Shown here: positions 1-6,365 of the stretch, piece after piece
Layout of the letters: the number at the start of each line of letters is the position of its first letter
Position numbering within the stretch: the stretch's first letter is position 1
Source of the DNA: Xylanibacter ruminicola
GTDB taxonomy: Bacteria; Bacteroidota; Bacteroidia; Bacteroidales; Bacteroidaceae
Direction: 5' to 3'
Length of the DNA stretch: 64,000 nt
Assembly (NCBI GenBank): GCA_015060625.1
Contig: SUYC01000010.1
Coordinates: 62,001 to 126,000 of the forward strand
Position numbers and translations under genes: made by a program
Notes under the pieces: model-generated
Databases searched by the model: none
Seen by the model: the letters and a program-made list of their open reading frames with translations, nothing else
Told to the model about the DNA's origin: nothing

Positions 1-1
1 G

Positions 2-220
2 AAGCGTACCATTATCCACATTAAGAAGGTGCGATTCGGGCATCTGGGTCAGGTGGGGGAGTGTTGTGTGCGGATGGACGAGGAGAACCACCGGTTTGTG
101 GGTTTTAAGGCGGAAGAGGCCAATGGGGGTGTGGTAAGGTATGAGTTCCTGCCTTCTGATAAGTCGAACTGGTTGATCTCCAAGGCTGTACAAAAAGGTA
201 TTGATTGGCAAAATGACTGA
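2..220 (+). CDS. C-terminal part of an unrecognised protein, cut by the window edge
   Basis: The reading frame is open from the first bases and ends in TGA at 218-220. A GTG at 29 could be read as a start, but the in-frame residues before it (KRTIIHIKK) look like ordinary coding sequence, so I treat this as the 3' end of a gene that begins outside the window. About 72 residues are visible, mixed charged and hydrophobic, with a Cys pair (GECC) and no membrane segment. I do not recognise the family. Its end overlaps the next small gene by 8 bases, so the two were probably co-transcribed. Confidence 0.4.
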   Translation, partial: KRTIIHIKKVRFGHLGQVGECCVRMDEENHRFVGFKAEEANGGVVRYEFLPSDKSNWLISKAVQKGIDWQND

Positions 221-401
221 CGAAACCATTACATGTACGCGTTGCGGGCAAACACTGCCGCGCAGCAAATTAGAACGCATGAAGACGGGCACCTACCGTC
301 GGGTGTGCAACCACTGTAAGTGGCTGTACTACGTAAAGCCCAGTCGCGATCGGCGCATCCTTCGCGACCTGGAGGCCCGCCACCATCCCAACGAAAAGTA
401 G
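213..401 (+). CDS. Cys4 zinc-ribbon-like mini-protein (62 aa)
   Basis: Two cysteine pairs, CTRC near residue 9 and CNHC near residue 33, separated by a basic stretch, look like a small treble-clef or zinc ribbon that binds nucleic acid or protein. The ATG at 213 is preferred over a TTG at 201 because it overlaps the end of the upstream gene in a translational-coupling arrangement. The C-terminus is strongly charged (RDRRILRDLEARHH). The TAG stop lies inside the first of four palindromic repeats, so coding sequence and repeat array overlap. No function can be given beyond likely zinc binding. Confidence 0.4.
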   Translation: MTDETITCTRCGQTLPRSKLERMKTGTYRRVCNHCKWLYYVKPSRDRRILRDLEARHHPNEK

Positions 402-474
402 CTTTTCGCCCTCCGAAAAGTAACTTTTCACTCATCAAAAAGTAGCTTTTCGATGCATGAAAAGCTACTTTTTA
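392..474 (+). repeat. Four 17-bp near-palindromes at exact 22-bp spacing
   Basis: Copies start at 392, 414, 436 and 458, with consensus CGAAAAGTAGCTTTTCG. Three are in one orientation and the fourth is inverted, with 5-bp spacers. Copies three and four form a perfect 15-bp inverted repeat (437-451 with 459-473) around a 7-base loop, followed by TTTATTTTT, so the last pair could act as a terminator for the upstream genes. A 22-bp period is about two helical turns, which also fits a protein-binding array. Confidence 0.75.
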
Positions 475-489
475 TTTTTGCCACTGCAA

Positions 490-561
490 TTCCGGGCTTG
501 GAAGAATCGCATAAAAGGACGCGATTGGTACGATTTAACTCGACATCTGGAGCAACGATTA
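490..561 (+). pseudogene. Remnant resembling the C-terminal part of an AbiEii-type toxin
   Basis: This segment reads FRAWKNRIKGRDWYDL followed by TRHLEQRL. The W-K-N-R-x-K-G-R-D-x-Y-D core is characteristic of the C-terminal region of AbiEii/AbiGii nucleotidyltransferase toxins. Nothing of the catalytic domain is present and the frame runs into unrelated A/T-rich sequence, so this is a fragment rather than a gene. An ATG at 457 inside the repeat array would give a 61-residue reading frame, but that frame is probably fortuitous. The identification rests on motif recall only. Confidence 0.45.
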
Positions 562-603
562 CTTCCTGCAACTGGCCGATATGATTATTTTATTATAAGA
601 AAT

Positions 604-634
604 TTGGAAGTTATTAAAAAATTCTTTATATTTG
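604..634 (+). promoter_or_regulatory. Promoter of the clostripain-family gene
   Basis: TTG (604-606), a 20-base spacer and TATATTTG (627-634) match the Bacteroidota -33/-7 pattern. The -33 lies in AATTTGGAAG, which recurs at -33 of metY, the encapsulin operon and the LuxR-type regulator. The predicted 5' leader is about 40 bases. Confidence 0.65.
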
Positions 635-680
635 CGGCGTGATACTAATAACAACAAGTAAATATTAAAGTAATACCATT

Positions 681-2480
681 ATGAAAACAAACCTAAAACA
701 ATTGATGCTATTGGCATGTTTCATGCTGAGTTTTGTGGCGTGCACTAACGATAGTGGTGATAACCCTGCGAAAGGAATCGACACCAGGATTGTGGGCAAC
801 TGGTTCTCGGATGTGTCGGGGATGACCTATGCCAAGTGGAACTATGGTAAGACATGGCAGAACACCGAGTTTAAAGCCGACGGTACGGGCAGCACCCGTA
901 TCTACTACACCTTTGAGGATGATGTCATCGGTTGCGAGAAGATTGACTTTACGTACACGGCATCGGCCAATGGTGTGTTGACGATGAACCCGAAGGATAG
1001 GGAGAAGATGTACGCTAACTGGCAGCTGGTGGGCGACGAGCTGACTCTTGGTGATGGCGATATCGACCTGAAATTTAAGAAAACCACTAGTGACATGGCT
1101 GCTAAGTTCGATACCTGGAGCAAGGACGATGAGATGATAGATGTGCCGCAACCCGCCAAATACACCGTGTTTGTATATGGCAATGCGGGTGGCACCATGG
1201 ATTTTATTATAGAACAGGGCTTATGGGAGAGACTGCAGCAGTACCTGACCGACCACAACAACGTGCGCGTGGTGTGCATGTATAAATATGGTAAGGATCA
1301 GCCGGATCCTGAAAAGGCCTTTACGGGCAAATATGCAGCGCCTGGCGATATCGTGTGGTTTGAGCTGACTGGCGAGACCGACCTGAACACAATTAAGGAA
1401 CAAGGTATGCAGGCTTTCGGCATGGGCGAGAAAGCCAAGCAACTGAAGATTTGTGACCCTAACACCATGCGCATGTTCCTGGAGTTCAGCAGTCTGCTGT
1501 GCCCTGCCGAGGATTACGTAATGGGCATCTGGGGGCACGGATCGGGCTTTGATGCCATGTACGATGTGCCTGGTAAGTACGAAGTGCAGCAGGCTCGTGC
1601 TACCCGTGGTGTGATGGTAGACGAGTGGGTGGATAACGAGTGGATGGATATGTACGAGATGTACGATGCCATGCAGGCTGCGGGCATTGAGAAGTTTAAC
1701 ACGCTGATGTTCCACAACTGCTTTATGGGTAATATCGAAACGCTGACACAGGCACGCAGCTTTGCCGACTACATTTTTGCCTCAGCCCATATACTGAGTA
1801 GCGGCGGTGAGCTGATGACGGAATTTATTCGCGGCCTTATAGAAACAGGCGATGCCGAGAAGGCTGGCAACCTGATGTTTGAACGCTGTACACCTGAATG
1901 GCAGAACAGTTATGTAGACGTAGCCAAGAATGTTTACGCCAACGGCGACTACAAGATGATTCGCACCGATAAGTTCGAGCCTATCATCGATGCTGCCAAG
2001 CAGCTGTGCGACCGCATTCTGGCACTCTATCCCACACAGAAGGAGGCCATCGACCGTGCTACCAAGAGCGTGTATCGCTTCGAGCCTATCGATGCGAATA
2101 AAAACGAGTTTATCAACCCATTCTTCGACATCGCTAACTATGCCCAGCTGTTGGCTAAGGAAACCGACGATGCCGAGCTGAAAGCTATATCGGCAGCGAT
2201 GGATAAGGCCTTCGACGAGGCTTTTGTATGCTATCGCGATGTGAACAACAGTAAGGAGCATCTGGATCACTACACACTGAGCATCTGCCTGATGAGTAAA
2301 CTCTTCTACACCTTCGACTACATGACGAAAGTTCCGGAGTTAAAAGCCTTGAACAACTACAATGAAGGCTACGAGAAGTGCGACTTCCACAAGCTGACGG
2401 GGTGGGGCAACTGGCTGAAAACCAACGAGCAGTTCTTGAACAGCAATCCACAGAAAGGTGGAGGCGGTAAATTAGAATAA
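681..2480 (+). CDS. Clostripain-family (C11) cysteine peptidase, lipoprotein
   Basis: A 599-residue exported protein. The N-terminus is a lipoprotein signal (hydrophobic core ending FVAC at residue 21), so the enzyme is probably anchored on the periplasmic or outer face. The catalytic pair of the C11 family is visible: His286 in WGHGSG and Cys347 in HNCFMG, both after hydrophobic strands as in clostripain. Residues 30-150 form a separate beta-rich N-terminal region. Family members cut after Arg or Lys, but specificity cannot be read here. It is a single gene with its own promoter, followed by a strong terminator. The last residues (KGGGGKLE) are glycine-rich and probably disordered. Confidence 0.88.
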   Translation: MKTNLKQLMLLACFMLSFVACTNDSGDNPAKGIDTRIVGNWFSDVSGMTYAKWNYGKTWQNTEFKADGTGSTRIYYTFEDDVIGCEKIDFTYTASANGVLTMNPKDREKMYANWQLVGDELTLGDGDIDLKFKKTTSDMAAKFDTWSKDDEMIDVPQPAKYTVFVYGNAGGTMDFIIEQGLWERLQQYLTDHNNVRVVCMYKYGKDQPDPEKAFTGKYAAPGDIVWFELTGETDLNTIKEQGMQAFGMGEKAKQLKICDPNTMRMFLEFSSLLCPAEDYVMGIWGHGSGFDAMYDVPGKYEVQQARATRGVMVDEWVDNEWMDMYEMYDAMQAAGIEKFNTLMFHNCFMGNIETLTQARSFADYIFASAHILSSGGELMTEFIRGLIETGDAEKAGNLMFERCTPEWQNSYVDVAKNVYANGDYKMIRTDKFEPIIDAAKQLCDRILALYPTQKEAIDRATKSVYRFEPIDANKNEFINPFFDIANYAQLLAKETDDAELKAISAAMDKAFDEAFVCYRDVNNSKEHLDHYTLSICLMSKLFYTFDYMTKVPELKALNNYNEGYEKCDFHKLTGWGNWLKTNEQFLNSNPQKGGGGKLE

Positions 2481-2521
2481 TAATAGTGGAACTGTACATG
2501 CGTAATTTTGGCTAACTACAT

Positions 2522-2556
2522 AAGGCTGATTCTTTTGGAATCGGCCTTATTTTTTT
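2522..2556 (+). terminator. Terminator after the clostripain-family gene
   Basis: AAGGCTGATTC (2522-2532) pairs with GAATCGGCCTT (2538-2548) with one G-U pair and a 5-base loop, followed by ATTTTTTT. The -33 element of the next promoter lies in the loop. Confidence 0.85.
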
Positions 2557-2565
2557 GTACCTTTG
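2535..2565 (+). promoter_or_regulatory. Promoter of the HU/smalltalk unit
   Basis: TTG (2535-2537), 20 bases and TACCTTTG (2558-2565). The -33 lies within the loop and right arm of the preceding terminator, so the two signals share DNA. The start codon is 92 bases past the -7 element, leaving a long leader. Confidence 0.65.
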
Positions 2566-2573
2566 CAACGTGT

Positions 2574-2635
2574 TCAGGAGAATCCTGAGCCTGACGAAAA
2601 GTCAGAGTGTTTAACGCAGTAGGGATGAGAATCCC
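2574..2635 (+). promoter_or_regulatory. Hairpin-rich 5' leader of the HU gene
   Basis: Three consecutive hairpins lie between promoter and start codon: TCAGGA/TCCTGA (2574-2588, loop GAA), CTGAC/GTCAG (2591-2605, loop GAAAA) and GGGAT/ATCCC (2622-2635, loop GAGA, a GNRA type). The first and third share GAGAATCCyGAG. A strong AAGGAGG ribosome-binding site follows at once (2645-2651). The arrangement suggests a structured leader that controls translation or stability. Confidence 0.55.
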
Positions 2636-2657
2636 GAGTAAAGAAAGGAGGAGCAAT

Positions 2658-3185
2658 ATGTCTGTACTTTACAGATTATCGCAGGTAACGTCGCCCAAAG
2701 CCAAGGGGTATGGTAAGTGGTATCCACGAGCCGTGATCACCCAGACTGTCGATACCGATGCGCTGGCCACTATCATGCAGCGTAACTGTACCTTGAAAAA
2801 GGCAGATATCGTGGCTGTGATCAGTGAGCTCATCGAGACGATGGCCGACCAGTTGCAGGATTCCAAGCGCGTGAAGCTGAACGGCTTTGGCTCGTTTAAG
2901 ATCGGTATCCATGGTGAGGGCGCTGACAGCGCTGCCGACTTCAGCATCGGCAAGAACATCAAAGGCTTGCACGTGCTGTTTCAGCCCGAGGTGAAGAAGG
3001 ATGGTAGCGGTGTGATGCAGAAGACCTTTATTAGCGGTTGCAGTGTGCTGGAGGCGCCTAAGAACGACGTCGATACCACTAAGCCCAGCAACGGTGGTAA
3101 CGGTGGCAGCACTCAGCCCAGCAACGGCGGTAGCACTGGCGGCAACGGCAGTAACGAGCCCAGCGACGGTCCGAACGGCGATTAA
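2658..3185 (+). CDS. HU-family DNA-binding protein with glycine/asparagine-rich tail
   Basis: A 175-residue protein. Residues 1-125 match the long HU-type domain of Bacteroidota (the HU domain fused to wHTH, Ig or glycine-rich motif): KADIVAVISELIETMADQL forms the helical dimer part and VKLNGFGSFKIG the start of the beta arm. From about residue 140 the tail consists of N, G, S and P repeats and is probably disordered. The start at 2658 is chosen because an unusually strong AAGGAGG lies 6 bases upstream. It is likely a nucleoid-type protein for a specialised locus rather than housekeeping HU. The next gene, smalltalk, follows after a hairpin, an arrangement seen repeatedly in Bacteroidota. Confidence 0.88.
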   Translation: MSVLYRLSQVTSPKAKGYGKWYPRAVITQTVDTDALATIMQRNCTLKKADIVAVISELIETMADQLQDSKRVKLNGFGSFKIGIHGEGADSAADFSIGKNIKGLHVLFQPEVKKDGSGVMQKTFISGCSVLEAPKNDVDTTKPSNGGNGGSTQPSNGGSTGGNGSNEPSDGPNGD

Positions 3186-3211
3186 AGTTTGGGGCTTCGG
3201 CCCTGAACTTT
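3184..3211 (+). terminator. UUCG-capped hairpin between the HU and smalltalk genes
   Basis: AAAGTTTGGGGC (3184-3195) pairs with GCCCTGAACTTT (3200-3211) around a TTCG loop, 12 pairs with two wobbles. No T-run follows, so it may be a processing or partial-termination signal that sets the ratio of the two genes. It overlaps the HU stop codon. Confidence 0.5.
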
Positions 3212-3254
3212 AAAAATTGAAAAATTGAAAAATTAAAAAAGGAAAGGAGGAATT

Positions 3255-3356
3255 ATGTTGAGACATTGGAAGACGATCGCGAAGATCGTGGTGGCAGTCA
3301 TCACCGCCTTGTTAGGTGCAGTGGGAGCAACTGCCTCTGGCGTTCAAATCGTGTAA
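3255..3356 (+). CDS. Smalltalk-type 33-residue membrane peptide
   Basis: A 33-residue open frame with a perfect GGAAAGGAGG ribosome-binding site just upstream. It has a short basic N-terminus (MLRHWKTIAK), then a hydrophobic run of alanines, valines, isoleucines and glycines, and ends SGVQIV. Size, sequence style and position directly after a glycine-tailed HU gene match the tiny 'smalltalk' family of Bacteroidota, whose function is unknown. The hydrophobic segment is long enough for one membrane pass. The strong ribosome-binding site, rare in this window, argues that it is really translated. Confidence 0.8.
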   Translation: MLRHWKTIAKIVVAVITALLGAVGATASGVQIV

Positions 3357-3358
3357 TC

Positions 3359-3391
3359 AAAACGGTGCAACTCTCACGAGCTGCACCGTTT
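3359..3391 (+). terminator. Hairpin after the smalltalk gene
   Basis: AAACGGTGCA (3360-3369) pairs with TGCACCGTTT (3382-3391), and the loop adds CTC/GAG. The stem is strong but is followed by TGCCC rather than a T-run, so it may work as an mRNA end or stability element. Confidence 0.6.
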
Positions 3392-3434
3392 GCCCTATCA
3401 AGGGGAGAATTTAGTTGTTAGTAAGTTTATGTCG

Positions 3435-3839
3435 TTAAACGGAATGCGCATCGCTGTACAGATGGAACATGCGTTCCATCATGTGCCACTTTTCGTTCGA
3501 CGTGCTGCCAGGTTTGCAGGCCTGAAACACGGCTACATAGTCCTCCCATTCGGCTTGGCGGGGCAGGGTGGCCAGTCGGGCCATGGCGCTGTCCCAGTCA
3601 AAATCAAGCGGAGTCTCAACGATCATAAACAAGCGGTTGTCCAGGATGTATATCTCCATCTCGAGAATACCTACCTGTCGGATGCCCTCTATAATCTCGG
3701 GCCAGACATGCAGGCGGTCGTGCATCTCCTTGTACTTCGCTATCAGCTCTGGATCGTTTTTCAAATCCAGTGTCTGGCAATAGCGCTTCACAGGCGTATC
3801 GTAAGTGTTACATTTGTAACCTGAAACATTCTTGTTCAT
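3435..3839 (-). CDS. L-rhamnose mutarotase family protein
   Basis: A 134-residue protein of the RhaM/DUF718 family, which interconverts the anomers of L-rhamnose or L-fucose in the cytoplasm. Family hallmarks are YKEMHDRLHVWPEI near residues 36-49 and the following ILEMEIYILDNRLFMIVE strand pair. It is longer than E. coli RhaM (about 104 residues) through an N-terminal segment (MNKNVSGYKCNTYDTP). The gene stands alone and is transcribed divergently from an AraC-type regulator 249 bases away, which makes that regulator a plausible controller. No rhamnose catabolic genes are visible nearby. Confidence 0.8.
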   Translation of the reverse strand: MNKNVSGYKCNTYDTPVKRYCQTLDLKNDPELIAKYKEMHDRLHVWPEIIEGIRQVGILEMEIYILDNRLFMIVETPLDFDWDSAMARLATLPRQAEWEDYVAVFQACKPGSTSNEKWHMMERMFHLYSDAHSV

Positions 3840-3864
3840 TATCGTGCTCTCTTTGTTAGCGGCG

Positions 3865-3895
3865 CAAAGGTAAGGCTAAATTTTGAAATCACCAA
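3865..3895 (-). promoter_or_regulatory. Promoter of the rhamnose mutarotase gene
   Basis: On the minus strand, TTG (3895-3893), a 20-base spacer and TACCTTTG (3872-3865), giving a leader of about 20 bases. The rest of the 249-base divergent region (3840-4088) is A/T-rich. No clear -7 box was found for the regulator on the plus strand. Confidence 0.7.
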
Positions 3896-4088
3896 TCATC
3901 GTTAGCGATTTTTTTTTAGCAATTCGACTGATGAGGCTGAAAAAAGTTAATTTTCCGATATTTTTATTGGACTTTATCGATATTTTATGGTTGGTTTTCG
4001 AATCCATCTCGAAAAAAAAGTATAAAAGGCTTGCATAATTAAAATAATTGTCGTTATTTTGTAAGCGTTACTTGATGATGACTTTTAT

Positions 4089-4955
4089 ATGAACTATTCG
4101 ATAGACCGACTTCATTTGCTGACACTGAACGTGGGACTGGCCGACCATTTGGTTGACTGGAACTGGAAAAACGTGCGCAGTCCCTTTGCACGATTATATT
4201 ACGTCACCGAGGGAACGGCACGCGTGCAGTTGCCGACAGGCGTTTACACACTCAGGCCCAACCATCTGTATTTCATTCCCGCCTATACCATGCATAGCTA
4301 TATCTGCGATGCACCGTTCTCGCATTATTATATACATATTTATGAAGACATGCAGAGCGATACGGGCATACTGGAGCAATGGGACTATCCGGTGGAGGTG
4401 AAGGCCGCACCAGGCGATCTGGAACTGGTAAAGCGCCTGTGCTTTATCAACCCCTTTCTGAAGTTGCAGCAGCCCGATCCCGATGTGTACGACAACCATC
4501 AGACGCTGGTGAGCAATCTCGAACTGAATCAGCGCCGCCCATTCAGCGACAAGGTGGAGAGCCGTGGCATCCTGTATATCCTGATGTCGCGATTCCTGAA
4601 GCATGCCACACCGAAAGCCGATGTGCGCGACGACCGTATTCAGCTGACACTCGCCCATATACGCAACCATCTGGGCGAGAAGCTCGACATCGAGCAGTTG
4701 GCCGAGAAAGCCGGTATGTCGAAAGATCATTTCATCCGGGTGTTTAAGCATCAGACAGGCGAAACGCCTAATGCCTATATCACCAAGCGCAAACTGGAGA
4801 AAGCCGAACTGACGCTGGTGACCACCAATATGGCTGTGAACCGTATTGCCGACTGTCTGGGCTACGACGACTACTCGTACTTTAATCGCATCTTCAAGAA
4901 AAACTCGGGCATGACGCCCCAACAATATCGTAAAAGTCATTTTAAATCCCTATAA
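4089..4955 (+). CDS. AraC-family transcriptional regulator (cupin sensor)
   Basis: A 288-residue protein with an N-terminal cupin-like ligand-binding domain (residues 20-110, including RPNHLYFIPAYTMHSY) and a C-terminal double helix-turn-helix (residues 190-285: LDIEQLAEKAGMSKDHFIRVFK, then RIADCLGYDDYSYFNRIFK and GMTPQQYR). This is the usual layout of sugar-responsive AraC activators. It sits divergent to the rhamnose mutarotase, so L-rhamnose or a relative is the natural guess for the ligand, but the ligand cannot be read from sequence. The stop codon lies inside an inverted repeat that also forms part of the hemN promoter. Confidence 0.85.
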   Translation: MNYSIDRLHLLTLNVGLADHLVDWNWKNVRSPFARLYYVTEGTARVQLPTGVYTLRPNHLYFIPAYTMHSYICDAPFSHYYIHIYEDMQSDTGILEQWDYPVEVKAAPGDLELVKRLCFINPFLKLQQPDPDVYDNHQTLVSNLELNQRRPFSDKVESRGILYILMSRFLKHATPKADVRDDRIQLTLAHIRNHLGEKLDIEQLAEKAGMSKDHFIRVFKHQTGETPNAYITKRKLEKAELTLVTTNMAVNRIADCLGYDDYSYFNRIFKKNSGMTPQQYRKSHFKSL

Positions 4956-4993
4956 ATAGGGATTGTCCATCCCTGCTAATTGTAGTACCTTTG
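4945..4993 (+). promoter_or_regulatory. hemN promoter with inverted repeat; start codon abuts the -7 box
   Basis: AATCCCTA (4945-4952) and TAGGGATT (4957-4964) form a perfect 8-bp inverted repeat that also overlaps the upstream stop codon. The -33 TTG (4963-4965) lies in AGGGATTGT, then 20 bases, then TACCTTTG (4986-4993). The hemN ATG is only 5 bases further on, so the mRNA is probably leaderless. Confidence 0.65.
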
Positions 4994-4998
4994 CACCC

Positions 4999-6363
4999 AT
5001 GCAAACAGATATTATTGAGAAGTATAACAGGCCGGTGCCCCGATACACCAGTTATCCACCAGCCAATTATTTTAGCAATTTTACTGAGGCCGACTATCTC
5101 GACATGGTAAAACAGAGTAATCAGGCCCGACAGAATCAGATATCATTCTACCTGCATATCCCCTTTTGTAGGCATCTGTGCCACTATTGTGGCTGCAACT
5201 CGTATCCACAGGCCAAGCCTGAGGTGGTAAAGGCCTATGTCGAGGCACTGCACAAGGAGATCGACCTGGTGGCCAAGCACATCAGCGGTGGCCGACTGAT
5301 TTCGCAGATACACTATGGTGGCGGCAGTCCGACGGCATTGCCCATTGCGATGATTAAGGAGCTGAACGAGCACCTGCTTTCGGTGGCACCAACCATCGAG
5401 CGCCCTGAGATAGCCATCGAGTGCCATCCAGGCTATCTGGATGCCAACGACTGGCAGCAGCTGACCGAATGTGGGTTCACACGCTACAGCTTGGGTGTGC
5501 AGGATTTGCACGCCGAGGTGCTGAAGGTGGTGAACCGTCGTGAGTCGCTGATGCCTGTGGGCGAGATTATCTCGATGCTGCACGAGAGTGGGGCAACGGT
5601 GAATCTCGACTTCCTCTATGGTCTGCCCTTGCAAACCATCCAGTCGTTTCGCGAAAATATCGAGCAGGCGGCAGCCTGGAGGCCCGACCGATTGGTCACC
5701 TTCTCGTATGCACATCTGCCCAAGATGTTTCCACGACAGCAGATTCTTGACAAGGTGGGGCTGCCTGCCAACGAGGAGAAGAACGGCATGTACGAGGCGG
5801 CTGCCAGCGTGCTGACGGCTGCCGGCTATCAGCCCATCGGACTGGATCATTTCGTGCTGCCCGACGACGAACTGGCTGTGGCACTTGGCAAGGGACAGCT
5901 GCACCGCAATTTCCAGGGCTACTGCACGCGTCGAACCACTGCGCAGGTGTATGCCTTCGGCGTAACAGGCATCAGTCAGTTGGACGACTGCTATGCCCAG
6001 AACGGTCGCGATATCCACGAGTATATCGACACCATCGGCAGGGGGCAGCTCTACATCACGCGCGGCTATCATCTCACAGCCCAGGAAAAGCTGGTGCGAC
6101 AGGTGGTGGAGACGCTGATGTGCAACTACGCCCTGAATTGGAACGACGTGGCAGCACACGTGGGCGCCAGCGCCGACGAGGTGCGACAGGCCTGCCACTA
6201 CAGCGAGCAGCGACTGGCTGAGATGCAGGCCGACGGACTGCTGCGATTCGACAGCGACCATATTGAGGTGAACACCTGTGGTCGCCCGTTTGTGCGCTGC
6301 GTGGCAGCTGCACTCGACCCGCTGATGGCAAACAACAATAAACAATTCTCAAAACCGATTTAA
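4999..6363 (+). CDS. hemN: Oxygen-independent coproporphyrinogen III oxidase-type radical SAM enzyme
   Basis: A 454-residue radical SAM protein. The cluster motif CRHLCHYC supplies Cys57, Cys61 and Cys64 for a 4Fe-4S centre, followed by Cys66 as in true HemN. YGGGSPTAL is the SAM-binding glycine motif, and the HemN C-terminal domain occupies residues 360-450. It decarboxylates coproporphyrinogen III to protoporphyrinogen IX without oxygen. I chose the ATG at 4999 rather than an in-frame ATG at 4963, because 4963 lies upstream of the -7 element and would not be transcribed from this promoter. The hemG-type gene starts 2 bases after the stop, so the last heme precursor steps form one operon. 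Confidence 0.9.
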   Translation: MQTDIIEKYNRPVPRYTSYPPANYFSNFTEADYLDMVKQSNQARQNQISFYLHIPFCRHLCHYCGCNSYPQAKPEVVKAYVEALHKEIDLVAKHISGGRLISQIHYGGGSPTALPIAMIKELNEHLLSVAPTIERPEIAIECHPGYLDANDWQQLTECGFTRYSLGVQDLHAEVLKVVNRRESLMPVGEIISMLHESGATVNLDFLYGLPLQTIQSFRENIEQAAAWRPDRLVTFSYAHLPKMFPRQQILDKVGLPANEEKNGMYEAAASVLTAAGYQPIGLDHFVLPDDELAVALGKGQLHRNFQGYCTRRTTAQVYAFGVTGISQLDDCYAQNGRDIHEYIDTIGRGQLYITRGYHLTAQEKLVRQVVETLMCNYALNWNDVAAHVGASADEVRQACHYSEQRLAEMQADGLLRFDSDHIEVNTCGRPFVRCVAAALDPLMANNNKQFSKPI

Positions 6364-6365
6364 TC

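Noticed and set aside
3213..3243. Three tandem AAAAATTG units between the HU and smalltalk genes
   Set aside because: Low-complexity A/T sequence typical of intergenic regions here; no partner site or symmetry supports a function.
2481..3434. Prophage or plasmid remnant around HU/smalltalk
   Set aside because: No integrase, replication or structural gene and no attachment repeats are visible in the window, so mobility cannot be supported.
4963..4998. Earlier hemN start at 4963
   Set aside because: That codon lies upstream of the -7 element and the added residues do not resemble HemN proteins.
5143..6345. 400-codon open frame on the minus strand across hemN
   Set aside because: It is the antisense shadow of hemN, with unlikely composition (many His, Val and Gln) and no promoter or ribosome site.
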